This document shows, piece by piece, positions 20,738 to 29,828 of a stretch of 64,000 nt of DNA (positions are counted from its first letter, which is position 1; every line of letters begins with the position of its first letter). A program made the translations under genes and the position numbers. The stretch lies in the NCBI GenBank assembly GCA_019090895.1, contig JAHRVB010000091.1, forward strand, positions 1 through 64,000. Reading direction: 5' to 3'. The notes under the pieces are model-generated. The model was not told the origin of the DNA, did not search any database, and saw nothing but the letters and a program-made list of their open reading frames with translations. The DNA is from Kangiellaceae bacterium (GTDB taxonomy: Bacteria > Pseudomonadota > Gammaproteobacteria > Enterobacterales > Kangiellaceae).

Positions 20738-20765
20738 GACGAATGCTAACTGTGGTTAATTTATC

Positions 20766-23700
20766 TTGAATTGGCTTCGAATCGACAAGTTTTGCGTTAC
20801 CTTACTGTTGTTATTCTCCAGTCATTTCACTTTGGCAAATGTGCAAGATTACCGCTACAGCAAAGCATTTAAAGTTCAAAAGTTATCAATAGAAGATGGC
20901 CTTTCTCAAAGTGTTGCTCAAGATATCATCCAAGATGAAAATGGTTATATTTGGATTGCTACAGAAGATGGTTTAAACCGTTTTGACAGCTATGAATTCA
21001 AAACTTATCGGCACGATCACAAAGATATAACCTCACTTCATGAAAATTGGACAATCAGTTTAGCTGAAGAACCCGGGAAAGGTATTTGGGTGGGAACTGT
21101 TTCTGGTTTAACATTTTTAAATTTTTCAAATCAACAATTCAAAAACTATTCATCGCAAGCAAGCGGATTACGAACGAAAATTTATAGCCTGCATCGCTCA
21201 TCCTCAGGTTTGTTATATGCCGCTACTGATAATGGATTGTATTTTTATGACCCAAAGTTAGATAGAGTACAACCTTTTATAAGTCGTGAAGGAAGAAAAC
21301 TTTCTAAATCAGTCGATTCTATTGGAGAATCAAGTCAATACCTCTATGTTGGTTCGGGAGATTGCTTGTCGAGAATTGATAAGGCAAATATGTCATATTA
21401 TGACATGTGCGATTTACCTGCTTTGAGCTTACTCAAGAATCAGTTGATATTGGCCATATTAGTGCAACAAGAAATTATTTGGCTTGGCACGCAACATGGT
21501 TTAATTAGATATAACACAAAGACTAATGAGTTTAAAAAGTTCGTGCATGATGAAAATGATGTTTCATCCATCGGCAATAACTATGTGCAGGACTTAATTT
21601 TGGACAAGGATGGTTCATTATGGGTGGCGACTGAAGATGGGATTGATCATTATAATAATAATACAGACAGTTTCCAGCATTACACACAACAGGAAAATTC
21701 TGACGAAGGACTGTCAGCAAAAGATGTTGTGTCACTTTTATTGGACGACGAACATTTGCTGTGGCTAGGTACTTATGGCGGTGGTATTAACATTTTGGAT
21801 CCCAATCAACATAAGTTCCAGCATGTCTTAACTAAAAATGAAGTGATTAAGTTGGGAAAGAATAATACTATCCATGCTATTACGAAAGACCGCGACAATA
21901 GGTTGTGGTTAGGAACTTATGGAGCAGGTATTGTTGCTCTGGATATGTTGTCGGGAGATATTTCCAAACCTATTTTTGATAGCGAAGAATTATCAAATGG
22001 GAATATATTTGCTTTACTTCATGATCAACATAATAGACTTTGGGTTGGTTCTCTTTCTAAGCTTTCATTGGTTGATCTCGACCGACTAGTCGAATTTAAA
22101 ACGTCCATTCTAGTCGATGGAGTGAAAGCGTTTAATTTGGGACGTATAAACGGGATTAACCAAGACCATCAAGGCAGTATATTTATTAGTTCTGGAAAAG
22201 GTTTATTCAAAGTAAGTTCTGTTTCAACTTATGAAAGTAATGTTGTGATCAAGCTAACAAATCTTACGCACAAATTACCAAAATCTTATACTAACTATCA
22301 AAGGAGTGTTACAACACTAGCTGATGATGGACATGGTAATTATTGGATCGGTGGACCCGCAGGTTTAGTTTACTATCAAGTTGAGAAGGATCTTTGGACG
22401 CATTACGATTATGCTCCGGAAAATCCGCTAAGCCTCTCGAATGATAGTGTTCAAGTTATCTTTGAGGATAGCCGTGGATTCATTTGGATTGGAACTGGTG
22501 ATGGATTGAATCGTGTGGTTCATTCATCAATCGAATCTGATTCTTTTTATTTTGATCGCATTACGACCTATGAGGGGTTACCTAATAATACAGTCTATGG
22601 GATTTTAGAAGATTTCCACGGAGAAATCTGGATTAGTACCAATTTAGGAATAGTGAAGTACGCAAATGATGAAATAATGACCAGTGCTTTTCGAAGTAGC
22701 GATGGTTTGTCAAGCGATGAGTTTAATGTCGGTGCGTATTATACTGATTCCGATGGTAGGCTCTATTTTGGAAGTATTAATGGTGTAACTATTATTAATA
22801 ACCAAACAGATTTTGAGGGCAAGAAAAAGAAAAGAACTGAGTTTACCTATGTTAGGGTTGGAGAGCGCGAGTTGGACATGTTTAAACTTAATAGAGAAAA
22901 AAAACCATCCATAACTCAGCGAAGCCACGAGTCAGGGATTGACCTGACCGTCGCTAATCTGAGTTTCGTCAAGTTGGGGACGCAAAGATATCGATATCGA
23001 ATTAAAGGGCTAAATTCAAAATGGACTTATTTAGGAACCCGGCGGAATATTTTTATAGCAGGCTTGGCAGAGGGGCAATACCAACTTGAAATTCAATCTC
23101 AGTTAGCTGGACAATCTTGGACCGCAAAAATCAAGTCGCTTGACATAATTGTAGAAGCAGATTTTTGGAGTAGTTCACAAGCCTATTACCTATTGGCTTT
23201 AGTCTTATTCTCAATATTTGCATTCGTGTTATTCTCATTAGATAGAAAGTACCGCAATAACTTATCTAAGGGGTCTAAAAGGATAAAACTAGAATCGCTT
23301 AGAGTCAAAGAACTGAGAAACTCTAACGATTTATTGAAAGAAAAATTATCGGAAAGAGAAACAGATATCGTTTACCTTCATAGACAAGTCGAACGGTTTG
23401 ATAAACAATTAGATGACGAAAAGTTTCGAGATGTGACCACTGGCTTCTATCGATTGAATTTTTTCTATAAGCTTGAATCAGAAGATTTCCTCAATGAAGA
23501 ACCTGAAATGTTATCGAACTTCGATTGTTATCGTAATCTTGCTATAATGGAGTTAGGAAGTTATACCTTAATTCATAAACAACTTGGCCCAATTGCAGCT
23601 TCAGAGTTAGCGGCTCAAATATCCGTAGTGATAAGGCAACAATCTGATTCCGGTATTCAGATATTTCAAGTGAATCAAGCCTCGTTTCTAATTCTAGGTT

Positions 23701-24035
23701 GTGAAGTCGAACAAAATATTTTTGAGAAGAGCCTGCTTAATTTGAGAAATCGAATTATGTATAGTGAGTATACATTAGCTAATGGTCGTTCAAAAAACAC
23801 CGAAGTTTCATTGTCACTGCTGGATATGCATAAACTGTCTATATCTAGTAAACGTGAACTCGATGTCGCAGTGGATTTTCTTATTCAGGCGCATTTACAG
23901 TTGACGCAAGAAAGTCAGAAGAGTTGCAATAGAATAGTTTTAAATAGATTAATTAATCCACAAGCATTGAGCTCTAGTCAATGGCAATTGGATAAATTAT
24001 TGGACCAAGAGTTTATCTCTCTTTATAAAGTTTGA
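20766..24035 (+). CDS. beta-propeller (Reg_prop/Y_Y_Y) membrane sensor with degenerate GGDEF-like domain
   Basis: A 1089-aa membrane sensor. After a signal peptide (to about residue 24) come about 13 propeller repeats of the form I/LW-I/V/L-GT-x-x-GL, for example YIWIATEDGLNRFDSYEF and LLWLGTYGGGINILDP, enough for two seven-bladed propellers. A Y_Y_Y domain follows (RYRYRIKGLNSKWTYLG), then one transmembrane helix at about 803-825, a coiled coil (LRVKELRNSNDLLKEKLSER) and a cytoplasmic domain opening with DVTTGFYRLNFFYKLE. That opening resembles the start of diguanylate cyclase domains, but where GGDEF should stand there is FQVNQASFLILG, so cyclase activity is not expected. The TTG start is the only reasonable one in frame. 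Confidence 0.85.
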   Translation: MNWLRIDKFCVTLLLLFSSHFTLANVQDYRYSKAFKVQKLSIEDGLSQSVAQDIIQDENGYIWIATEDGLNRFDSYEFKTYRHDHKDITSLHENWTISLAEEPGKGIWVGTVSGLTFLNFSNQQFKNYSSQASGLRTKIYSLHRSSSGLLYAATDNGLYFYDPKLDRVQPFISREGRKLSKSVDSIGESSQYLYVGSGDCLSRIDKANMSYYDMCDLPALSLLKNQLILAILVQQEIIWLGTQHGLIRYNTKTNEFKKFVHDENDVSSIGNNYVQDLILDKDGSLWVATEDGIDHYNNNTDSFQHYTQQENSDEGLSAKDVVSLLLDDEHLLWLGTYGGGINILDPNQHKFQHVLTKNEVIKLGKNNTIHAITKDRDNRLWLGTYGAGIVALDMLSGDISKPIFDSEELSNGNIFALLHDQHNRLWVGSLSKLSLVDLDRLVEFKTSILVDGVKAFNLGRINGINQDHQGSIFISSGKGLFKVSSVSTYESNVVIKLTNLTHKLPKSYTNYQRSVTTLADDGHGNYWIGGPAGLVYYQVEKDLWTHYDYAPENPLSLSNDSVQVIFEDSRGFIWIGTGDGLNRVVHSSIESDSFYFDRITTYEGLPNNTVYGILEDFHGEIWISTNLGIVKYANDEIMTSAFRSSDGLSSDEFNVGAYYTDSDGRLYFGSINGVTIINNQTDFEGKKKKRTEFTYVRVGERELDMFKLNREKKPSITQRSHESGIDLTVANLSFVKLGTQRYRYRIKGLNSKWTYLGTRRNIFIAGLAEGQYQLEIQSQLAGQSWTAKIKSLDIIVEADFWSSSQAYYLLALVLFSIFAFVLFSLDRKYRNNLSKGSKRIKLESLRVKELRNSNDLLKEKLSERETDIVYLHRQVERFDKQLDDEKFRDVTTGFYRLNFFYKLESEDFLNEEPEMLSNFDCYRNLAIMELGSYTLIHKQLGPIAASELAAQISVVIRQQSDSGIQIFQVNQASFLILGCEVEQNIFEKSLLNLRNRIMYSEYTLANGRSKNTEVSLSLLDMHKLSISSKRELDVAVDFLIQAHLQLTQESQKSCNRIVLNRLINPQALSSSQWQLDKLLDQEFISLYKV

Positions 24036-24100
24036 TGAGCTGGTCGCTTATCTCGTAATACAATATCTTACCTTAGTGAAGTCATCACTAAGTAATCAAT

Positions 24101-25957
24101 GTGAGCTCAATAATGATGAATCATAATACTCTCCAAGTTATCCGAAGCAATACGAACAAAACCAAAGTGGGTTCTAAAAAAACTAATATGAATGGTCAAT
24201 TTCGAAACATCTTTAGCTATCGATTATTCAACCATTTATTCTTGATTAGTAGTTCGCTATTTCTCACTGTATCTATGGCTCAAGCTGCAGATAAAGCACC
24301 GATACTTAATTTTAATGACCGAATATTTCCAGAAATTGGTATCAATGGCATGGTTGCGACTCAGGAGGCCAGAGCTACTCAGGTAGGTGTGGAAGTATTA
24401 GAGAAAGGAGGCAACGCAGTAGACGCTGCTGTGGCAGTTGGATTTGCACTAGCTGTCACGTTACCAAGGGCCGGAAATGTCGGCGGTGGTGGTTTTATGA
24501 TGATTTACGACCAGCAAAGCAATTCTGTTAAATCATTAGACTATCGCGAGAAGGCACCAAAGGCAGCATATAGAGATATGTTTTTGGACAAAAACCTTGA
24601 AGTCGATAAAAAGAAAACTCGCTATTCTGTTTTTTCGGCAGGTGTTCCAGGAACCGTCGCTGGCATGTTAGAGGCGCATCGAAAATACGGTAAATTGCCA
24701 CTTGAGGAACTTATCTCGCCTGCAATCAAACTTGCTAAGGGCTTGCCTATGAGCTTTGCAATGGCCGAGTCGTTAAATAAGAAGAAGCGATACCTATCAC
24801 GCTCAAAAGAATCACTGATGACCTACTACAAGGATGACGGAAACGAATGGACTATTTTCGATATATTGGTCCAAAATAATCTTGCAGAAGTGTTACAGCA
24901 AATAGCTGATACAAATGGAAAATCTTTCTATCAAGGGAAAACGGGTAAAAAGATAGTTGATTTCATTCAACAGCAGGGTGGTCTAATGACAATGGAAGAT
25001 TTAGACAGTTACCGTCCTATCTGGCGCGAGCCGCTAGCATCGAAGTATGGTGATTCTATTGTTTATTCTATGCCGCCCCCAAGCTCGGGCGGAATCCACT
25101 TGGTTCAGTTGCTTAATATTATTCAAAATTTCCCGATAAAAGCTGCAGGACCAAACAGCGAATATTCGGCTCATATGATGACTGAAGCGATGAAGTTTGC
25201 ATACGCAGATAGAAGTAAATATCTTGGTGATCCTGATTTTGTGAAAATTCCCGTTAATAAATTAACTTCGGTTGCTTATGCGAAGAGAATAGCTAATAAA
25301 ATTTCTGCCGATAAAGTGTTAGCTTCTAGCGATGTGTCGCCTGGAATGTATATTGATAACGAAAGTCCGCAAACCACTCATTACTCAATTGTGGACAAAG
25401 ACGGCAATATGGTGTCAAACACTTATACCTTGAATTTTAGTTTCGGTTCGGGCATCACCGTGCCTGAAACTGGAATCATTTTAAACAATGAAATGGATGA
25501 TTTTTCGGCCAAACCCGGCGTACCCAATGGTTATGGCTTATTAGGTGGAGAAGCGAATTCTATCCAGCCAGAAAAACGACCGCTCAGTTCAATGACGCCT
25601 GTTTTGGTCCTTAATAATGGCGATCCTTGGCTGGCAACTGGTAGCCCTGGTGGCAGTCGAATTATTACAATCGTTTATAACTTCTTGATGAATAGGATGG
25701 TGCATGATATGAATATCGCAAGTGCGACTATCTCTCCTAGAATCCATCATCAATGGTATCCAGAATTGTTGATGCTAGAAAAAGGGTTCCCTATAGATAC
25801 TGCCAATATGTTGGAGAAGAAGGGCCATAACATAAGATATTTTAATTCGTGGGGAAGTGTCCAGAGTGTAGAAGTTGGTAATGGTGTGTTCTTTGGTTTT
25901 GCTGATACCCGGCGACCTGGCGCTTTAGCTAAAGGGGTTAATCGGATATTGGAATAA
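24101..25957 (+). CDS. ggt: gamma-glutamyltransferase
   Basis: Periplasmic Ntn-hydrolase that removes the gamma-glutamyl group from glutathione and related peptides. It is made as a precursor that cleaves itself. The catalytic Thr opening the small subunit is Thr425 in PQTTHYSIVDKDGN (E. coli Thr391), and NNEMDDFSAKPGVPNGYGL and the oxyanion-region PLSSMTP follow. The large subunit has EVLEKGGNAVDAAVAVGFAL and the GGGGF/M-type VGGGGFMMIYD. Length is 618 aa versus 580 in E. coli; the difference is an N-terminal extension ahead of a hydrophobic signal ending MAQAA, so a later start (for example Met31) is quite possible. It follows the sensor gene by 65 bases. Confidence 0.94.
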   Translation: MSSIMMNHNTLQVIRSNTNKTKVGSKKTNMNGQFRNIFSYRLFNHLFLISSSLFLTVSMAQAADKAPILNFNDRIFPEIGINGMVATQEARATQVGVEVLEKGGNAVDAAVAVGFALAVTLPRAGNVGGGGFMMIYDQQSNSVKSLDYREKAPKAAYRDMFLDKNLEVDKKKTRYSVFSAGVPGTVAGMLEAHRKYGKLPLEELISPAIKLAKGLPMSFAMAESLNKKKRYLSRSKESLMTYYKDDGNEWTIFDILVQNNLAEVLQQIADTNGKSFYQGKTGKKIVDFIQQQGGLMTMEDLDSYRPIWREPLASKYGDSIVYSMPPPSSGGIHLVQLLNIIQNFPIKAAGPNSEYSAHMMTEAMKFAYADRSKYLGDPDFVKIPVNKLTSVAYAKRIANKISADKVLASSDVSPGMYIDNESPQTTHYSIVDKDGNMVSNTYTLNFSFGSGITVPETGIILNNEMDDFSAKPGVPNGYGLLGGEANSIQPEKRPLSSMTPVLVLNNGDPWLATGSPGGSRIITIVYNFLMNRMVHDMNIASATISPRIHHQWYPELLMLEKGFPIDTANMLEKKGHNIRYFNSWGSVQSVEVGNGVFFGFADTRRPGALAKGVNRILE

Positions 25958-25975
25958 TTGAAAACGGAAATGAAT

Positions 25976-26023
25976 CGTTAAAACGCCGAAAATCAGAACT
26001 TTAAATTTTACAGCGTTTTAACG
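25976..26023. terminator. inverted repeat between convergent genes, possible weak terminator
   Basis: Perfect 11-bp inverted repeat CGTTAAAACGC (25976-25986) and GCGTTTTAACG (26013-26023) with a 26-base AT-rich loop. It lies in the 123 bases between ggt and the convergent small secreted-protein gene. There is only a short pyrimidine stretch (CTTTCT) after it, so it is not a classic terminator; its location suggests 3'-end function. Confidence 0.45.
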
Positions 26024-26080
26024 CTTTCTATCCTGTAAGCTATCATAGCTGCTTTTAGTTACAGTCTTAAATCAAATAAC

Positions 26081-26755
26081 TTACTGCTCTTCGTCGTCTG
26101 ATTTATCGATGACAATTATTTCACTTTTGAACTTCATATTTTTCATTTTGTCACCCATCTTAATTACCTTAACGTGGTGTTCACTGCCGTCATCTGAGAT
26201 CCACGTTTTTAGATTTGAGTCACCCGTTAGGTCGATATTGTAGTTACTATCATGATCACCTATGGTTATAAATCGCACGTCATGACCTTTGGAGAAAACG
26301 ATCTCTTTATCCACACCGGCTGCCGCGAAACCATCTTTTACGATTGCGACCTGTTCGTCAGTTAAGTCACCAATAACTTGAATATTATTTTCGGTATTAG
26401 TGTGCAAAGGCATAACTTCTTTGAGGATATTAGCTGACATCTCACTCCCAACCATCGGTAAATTGACTTCTTCGCCATCAATTGTAACGGTGTATCCACT
26501 TTCTGTTCTCGCTACAGCGAGGCTATTTCCTGATTCAGTAATGATATCTTCAACATCTCCAACTGCTAGTTCAGGTAGTCTGAACGCTTCGACAGTATCG
26601 TTAATTTGGATATCAATTTTTGAATCATTTTCATGTAATTTGTGTATTTGAACCATTACATTTTTTTCTTTTAGTTCGTTCGCACTGGTTGAAATAGCGC
26701 CGAAAGCAATAGCGCCCATGGTCAATGCTAGGATTGTTGATTTTACTTTTTTCAT
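26081..26755 (-). CDS. small exported protein of unknown function
   Basis: A 224-aa protein that I do not recognise. It has a clear signal peptide (MKKVKSTILALTMGAIAFGAISTSA), and a mature part rich in charged residues with many beta-prone segments: two short similar units, VMVQIHKLHENDSKIDIQIN and TESGYTVTIDGEEVNLPMVG, then HVKVIKMGDKMKNMKFKSEI and an acidic end (DKSDDEEQ). No Cys are present. It is probably periplasmic or secreted. It follows a sigma54-type response regulator and a histidine kinase on the same strand, separated by a 267-base region with a candidate -24/-12 promoter, so it may be their regulated output. Confidence 0.7.
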   Translation of the reverse strand: MKKVKSTILALTMGAIAFGAISTSANELKEKNVMVQIHKLHENDSKIDIQINDTVEAFRLPELAVGDVEDIITESGNSLAVARTESGYTVTIDGEEVNLPMVGSEMSANILKEVMPLHTNTENNIQVIGDLTDEQVAIVKDGFAAAGVDKEIVFSKGHDVRFITIGDHDSNYNIDLTGDSNLKTWISDDGSEHHVKVIKMGDKMKNMKFKSEIIVIDKSDDEEQ

Positions 26756-26809
26756 CGTAGTGTCCTCTGTGCTGAGTTTTTATAAAGATAGATAATTCTA
26801 CCTTTATCT

Positions 26810-26827
26810 ATCAATAAGCATGCCAAG
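26810..26827 (-). promoter_or_regulatory. candidate sigma54 (-24/-12) promoter
   Basis: Reading the minus strand, TTGGCATGCTTATTGAT matches the RpoN pattern TGGCACG-N4-TTGCW in all but two places: TGGCAT for TGGCAC, and TTGA for TTGC. The GG of the -24 box is intact, but the -12 GC is GA, which weakens the case. The expected transcription start is about 43 bases before the ATG of the exported-protein gene. The adjacent regulator is of the sigma54-activating class. Confidence 0.45.
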
Positions 26828-26880
26828 CCTTGTAGGCCATGTATTTCAGTGTTATCGCGGTATTTTCGAGAGTTCCAAAC

Positions 26881-26944
26881 CCCATTTATCGATTCCCATC
26901 GATTTAAAAATCCTTATATGGGGATACGGTTCTCTATATAGGGA
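26881..26944. promoter_or_regulatory. candidate enhancer (upstream activating) repeats
   Basis: Two pairs of short repeats lie 55-135 bases upstream of the candidate sigma54 promoter. ATCGAT occurs at 26888-26893 and 26898-26903, 10 bases apart. TATATGGGGA at 26915-26924 is repeated as TATATAGGGA at 26935-26944, 20 bases apart. Spacings of one and two helical turns place copies on the same face of DNA, as expected for sites bound by an enhancer-binding protein. Binding is inferred, not known. Confidence 0.4.
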
Positions 26945-27022
26945 AGGTTTCAATTAGCTCGAGGAACGCTGGTTTTCGCGAGTCGTACTCTGAATAGGTA
27001 TTTGAAAACAGACTCATTAAGC

Positions 27023-28372
27023 TTAGAGTTTGTACTTCTCTAGCCGATAAAGAAAAGCTTTATAGCCGAGCCCCAATAATTTTGCAGCTTGAGTACGGTT
27101 GTTATTGCAATGGCTCAATGCTTGAATTAAACACTCTTTCTCGTGTTCTTCCCATTCTATTCCTTGTTCTGGTAGCAAAAATATTTTGGACTTGTTCTTG
27201 TTATTGAGTTCCAGTTCTTCAACGTCATCTTTATTAATAACACGGTCTATTGAAAGTAAAACGAGTCGTTCAATACTGTTCCTTAACTGGCGAACATTGC
27301 CTGGCCAAGCATAAGCGAGTAGCATTCTTAGTGCGCTACCTGATAACCTTTTTTGTTCGGATTGATGTTGTTTGCAAAAGTACTTTAGGAAATGGTTAAT
27401 GAGGAGTGCGGTATCTTCTTGTCTCTGTCTTAGTGGTGGGATTGATACGGGAATAACGTTCAATCTATAATAAAGATCTTCTCGAAAATTGCCATTTTCA
27501 ACTTCTTCAAGTAAATCTCGATTAGTCGCAGAAACGACCCGAACATCGAGTGATATTTCCATATTTGAACCAACTCTGCTGATCGTACCTTCTTGTAAGA
27601 AACGTAATAATTTACTCTGTAGTATCGCGGGCAATTCGCCAATTTCATCTAAAAAAATAGTCCCTTTATTAGCGGCCTCGAATTTTCCGATTCTCGTTTT
27701 ATTCGCGCCAGTAAATGAACCTTTCTCGGCACCAAATAGTTCAGCCTCAGCTAAAGATTCGGGGATGGCAGCACAGTTTACTGGTAAAAATACATTTTCG
27801 TTTCTGGCTGATAATTTATGTATAGCGCGAGCCGCTAGTTCCTTTCCTGTTCCGCTTTCACCAGAGATAAGTAACGTCGCGTTAGTCGGCGCGGCCCGTT
27901 CAATTCTCGTGAATAAACGATTCATTGCCGACGATTGTCCAATCATTTCGACTAACTGGCTTCTATGATTTGATTGTTGTTTTAGTTGCTGGTTTTCTGA
28001 TTCCAACCCTTTTGTATAAATAAGTTTCTTGATAGTAAAAAGAAGTGATTGTTTATCAAATGGTTTAGGAAGGTAATCATCGGCGCCAGCTCTAATAACT
28101 TTGATGGCGTGTTCGGCTTCACTGTGTGCAGTTATTAAAATAAATCCACACTCTGGTTGCTGTTCGACGGTGTATTTTAAGAGCTCTTCGCCGTTTATCC
28201 CTGGCAATTGCCAATCTGAAATAATTAAGTCAGCAGTTTGTTTCTTAAGCAATTCAATTGCACGCTCTGCGCTATCGACGGCAGTGACTGAGAACTTTTC
28301 TTCTCGCAGAATTGACTCAATAATTTCTCGCTGATCTTTTTCGTCTTCAACCAGCAGTATTTGATAGCTCAT
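27023..28372 (-). CDS. sigma54-dependent response regulator (NtrC family)
   Basis: A 449-aa enhancer-binding regulator with the full NtrC layout. Receiver domain: residues 1-120 with acidic pocket VEDEKD and phospho-acceptor Asp53 (ISDWQLPG). AAA+ domain: Walker A GESGTGKE at 171-178; the sigma54-contacting loop at 218-223 reads GSFTGA instead of the canonical GAFTGA, a tolerated natural variant. Fis-type helix-turn-helix at the C-terminus: NNRTQAAKLLGLGYKAFLYR. Its cognate kinase ends 4 bases upstream in the same transcript. The likely target is the exported-protein gene next to it. Confidence 0.94.
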   Translation of the reverse strand: MSYQILLVEDEKDQREIIESILREEKFSVTAVDSAERAIELLKKQTADLIISDWQLPGINGEELLKYTVEQQPECGFILITAHSEAEHAIKVIRAGADDYLPKPFDKQSLLFTIKKLIYTKGLESENQQLKQQSNHRSQLVEMIGQSSAMNRLFTRIERAAPTNATLLISGESGTGKELAARAIHKLSARNENVFLPVNCAAIPESLAEAELFGAEKGSFTGANKTRIGKFEAANKGTIFLDEIGELPAILQSKLLRFLQEGTISRVGSNMEISLDVRVVSATNRDLLEEVENGNFREDLYYRLNVIPVSIPPLRQRQEDTALLINHFLKYFCKQHQSEQKRLSGSALRMLLAYAWPGNVRQLRNSIERLVLLSIDRVINKDDVEELELNNKNKSKIFLLPEQGIEWEEHEKECLIQALSHCNNNRTQAAKLLGLGYKAFLYRLEKYKL

Positions 28373-28376
28373 ACTT

Positions 28377-29729
28377 CTACAGCCTACTATTTAAGGTTAA
28401 TGTTATTTTAGCACCGGAATATCGTTGGTCTATACGCGAGCTGTTATCGGTAACTTGTAAGTTGCCGTTGTACTTTACTGAGGCTATTCGGTGCGCTAAA
28501 TACAAACCCATCCCCGCGCCGTAGGTTTTATTAGTATTATGAGGAGAGAATAGTTTCGCTTTAACTTCTTTGCTAAACCCTACGCCTTGATCAGAAATTT
28601 CAATTCGACTACTTTCGCCACTCGCAGATAGTTTTATTTCTATATGATTACAATAGCCTTCATCATCAATCTGACTACTTGCTTCAATCGCGTTTCCGAT
28701 AAGCCCTTGCAGTAGTCCTTTGATTTCTGGTTTTATTATATTTAGGTTAAAGTCTGACTCTTTTCCATCCGCGTGAGGAATAACGATAAAATGCAGACTT
28801 GAGTTCGAATCGTTACTGAGGCTAATGTCTTTGATAGTGGACTCAAGTAGCTCAGTTAGATCAATAGATTCGGTTAAATTGCTATCACTTGACATTATAT
28901 CCATTAGTGATCGAACCCATTTGTCGATACGGTGAACTTGGTGTTTTACAATTCGACTGAGTTTTTCCTTTGACTTTTTATCATCAGTGCTTATCATTTG
29001 ATCCGTAACAAGGTTCAGAGTATTAAGTGGATTACGAATGGTATGCGCAAGTCCTCGAGCTATTTCAGATAATTCCGAAAGTTGAGTCTGCTTTTGTAGT
29101 TTTTCGTTTTCCTTTTGTAGTCGGTCTATCTTTAAAGACATTTCATTAAACGCTTTAATGGTATCGGCAAGTTCGTTGCTTTGAAAGCGTTCGTCAGTAT
29201 TAACTTGAAAACCAAAATCACCCAAGCCAACTTTGTTGGTCGCTTGTTGTAGTGACTTCAGAGGTCTCGATATTTTGCTTGAAAAATAACCCGCAGCTAT
29301 AAGACCGATGAATATAAATGCGAAGGCACTGAGGAGGATCTTGTTGGACATATCATCGAGTGATTTTTCTATACCCGTTCTTGGGATATCTATTTGATAA
29401 CTGGTTCCTGCAGAGCGAATCGTTAAGTGATTGTCCCTTTGTCCATCCTGAAGACTAATATTTATTTTGTCTGACATTGTTGCAAGACTGGTAAGAATTT
29501 CAGTTTGTTCAGTTTGGGTAATGCGACCGTTAAATGCGAATCGTTGAAATTGTACTTGTGGCTTTTTGAAAACTAACGTTTCGATTGTCGAGCGACTGAC
29601 CTCAAAAGCAGCTTGGCCAATTTTGGTAGATACGTCTTTGGTGAAATTGTTAATCAGCCAAAATTGCAACAGCAATAACAGACTCAATAGAATGGCAATA
29701 AATAGAAAGGTAATTTTTCTAAACGTCAT
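28377..29729 (-). CDS. sensor histidine kinase
   Basis: A 450-aa inner-membrane kinase. It has TM1 at residues 8-28, a periplasmic sensor region of about 100 residues, TM2 at 131-150 and a HAMP linker (SSKISRPLKSLQQATNKVGLGDF). A short coiled coil leads into the H-box ARGLAHTIRNPLNTL with phospho-acceptor His229. The ATPase domain shows the N-box LIGNAIEASSQ, G1 ISDQGVGFS and G2 YGAGMGLYLAHRI. The N-box and H-box variants resemble the NtrB/ZraS-like kinases that pair with NtrC-type regulators. The gene is 4 bases upstream of its regulator. The signal is unknown. Confidence 0.93.
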   Translation of the reverse strand: MTFRKITFLFIAILLSLLLLLQFWLINNFTKDVSTKIGQAAFEVSRSTIETLVFKKPQVQFQRFAFNGRITQTEQTEILTSLATMSDKINISLQDGQRDNHLTIRSAGTSYQIDIPRTGIEKSLDDMSNKILLSAFAFIFIGLIAAGYFSSKISRPLKSLQQATNKVGLGDFGFQVNTDERFQSNELADTIKAFNEMSLKIDRLQKENEKLQKQTQLSELSEIARGLAHTIRNPLNTLNLVTDQMISTDDKKSKEKLSRIVKHQVHRIDKWVRSLMDIMSSDSNLTESIDLTELLESTIKDISLSNDSNSSLHFIVIPHADGKESDFNLNIIKPEIKGLLQGLIGNAIEASSQIDDEGYCNHIEIKLSASGESSRIEISDQGVGFSKEVKAKLFSPHNTNKTYGAGMGLYLAHRIASVKYNGNLQVTDNSSRIDQRYSGAKITLTLNSRL

Positions 29730-29828
29730 GATTATTGAAATCCTGTGATAGTGAACACGTTAGTCAGTGATAGTTATTTTAGATTTAACTGACTAAAGTA
29801 TTCTTAAGTAGCAGAAATCATGCCATAA

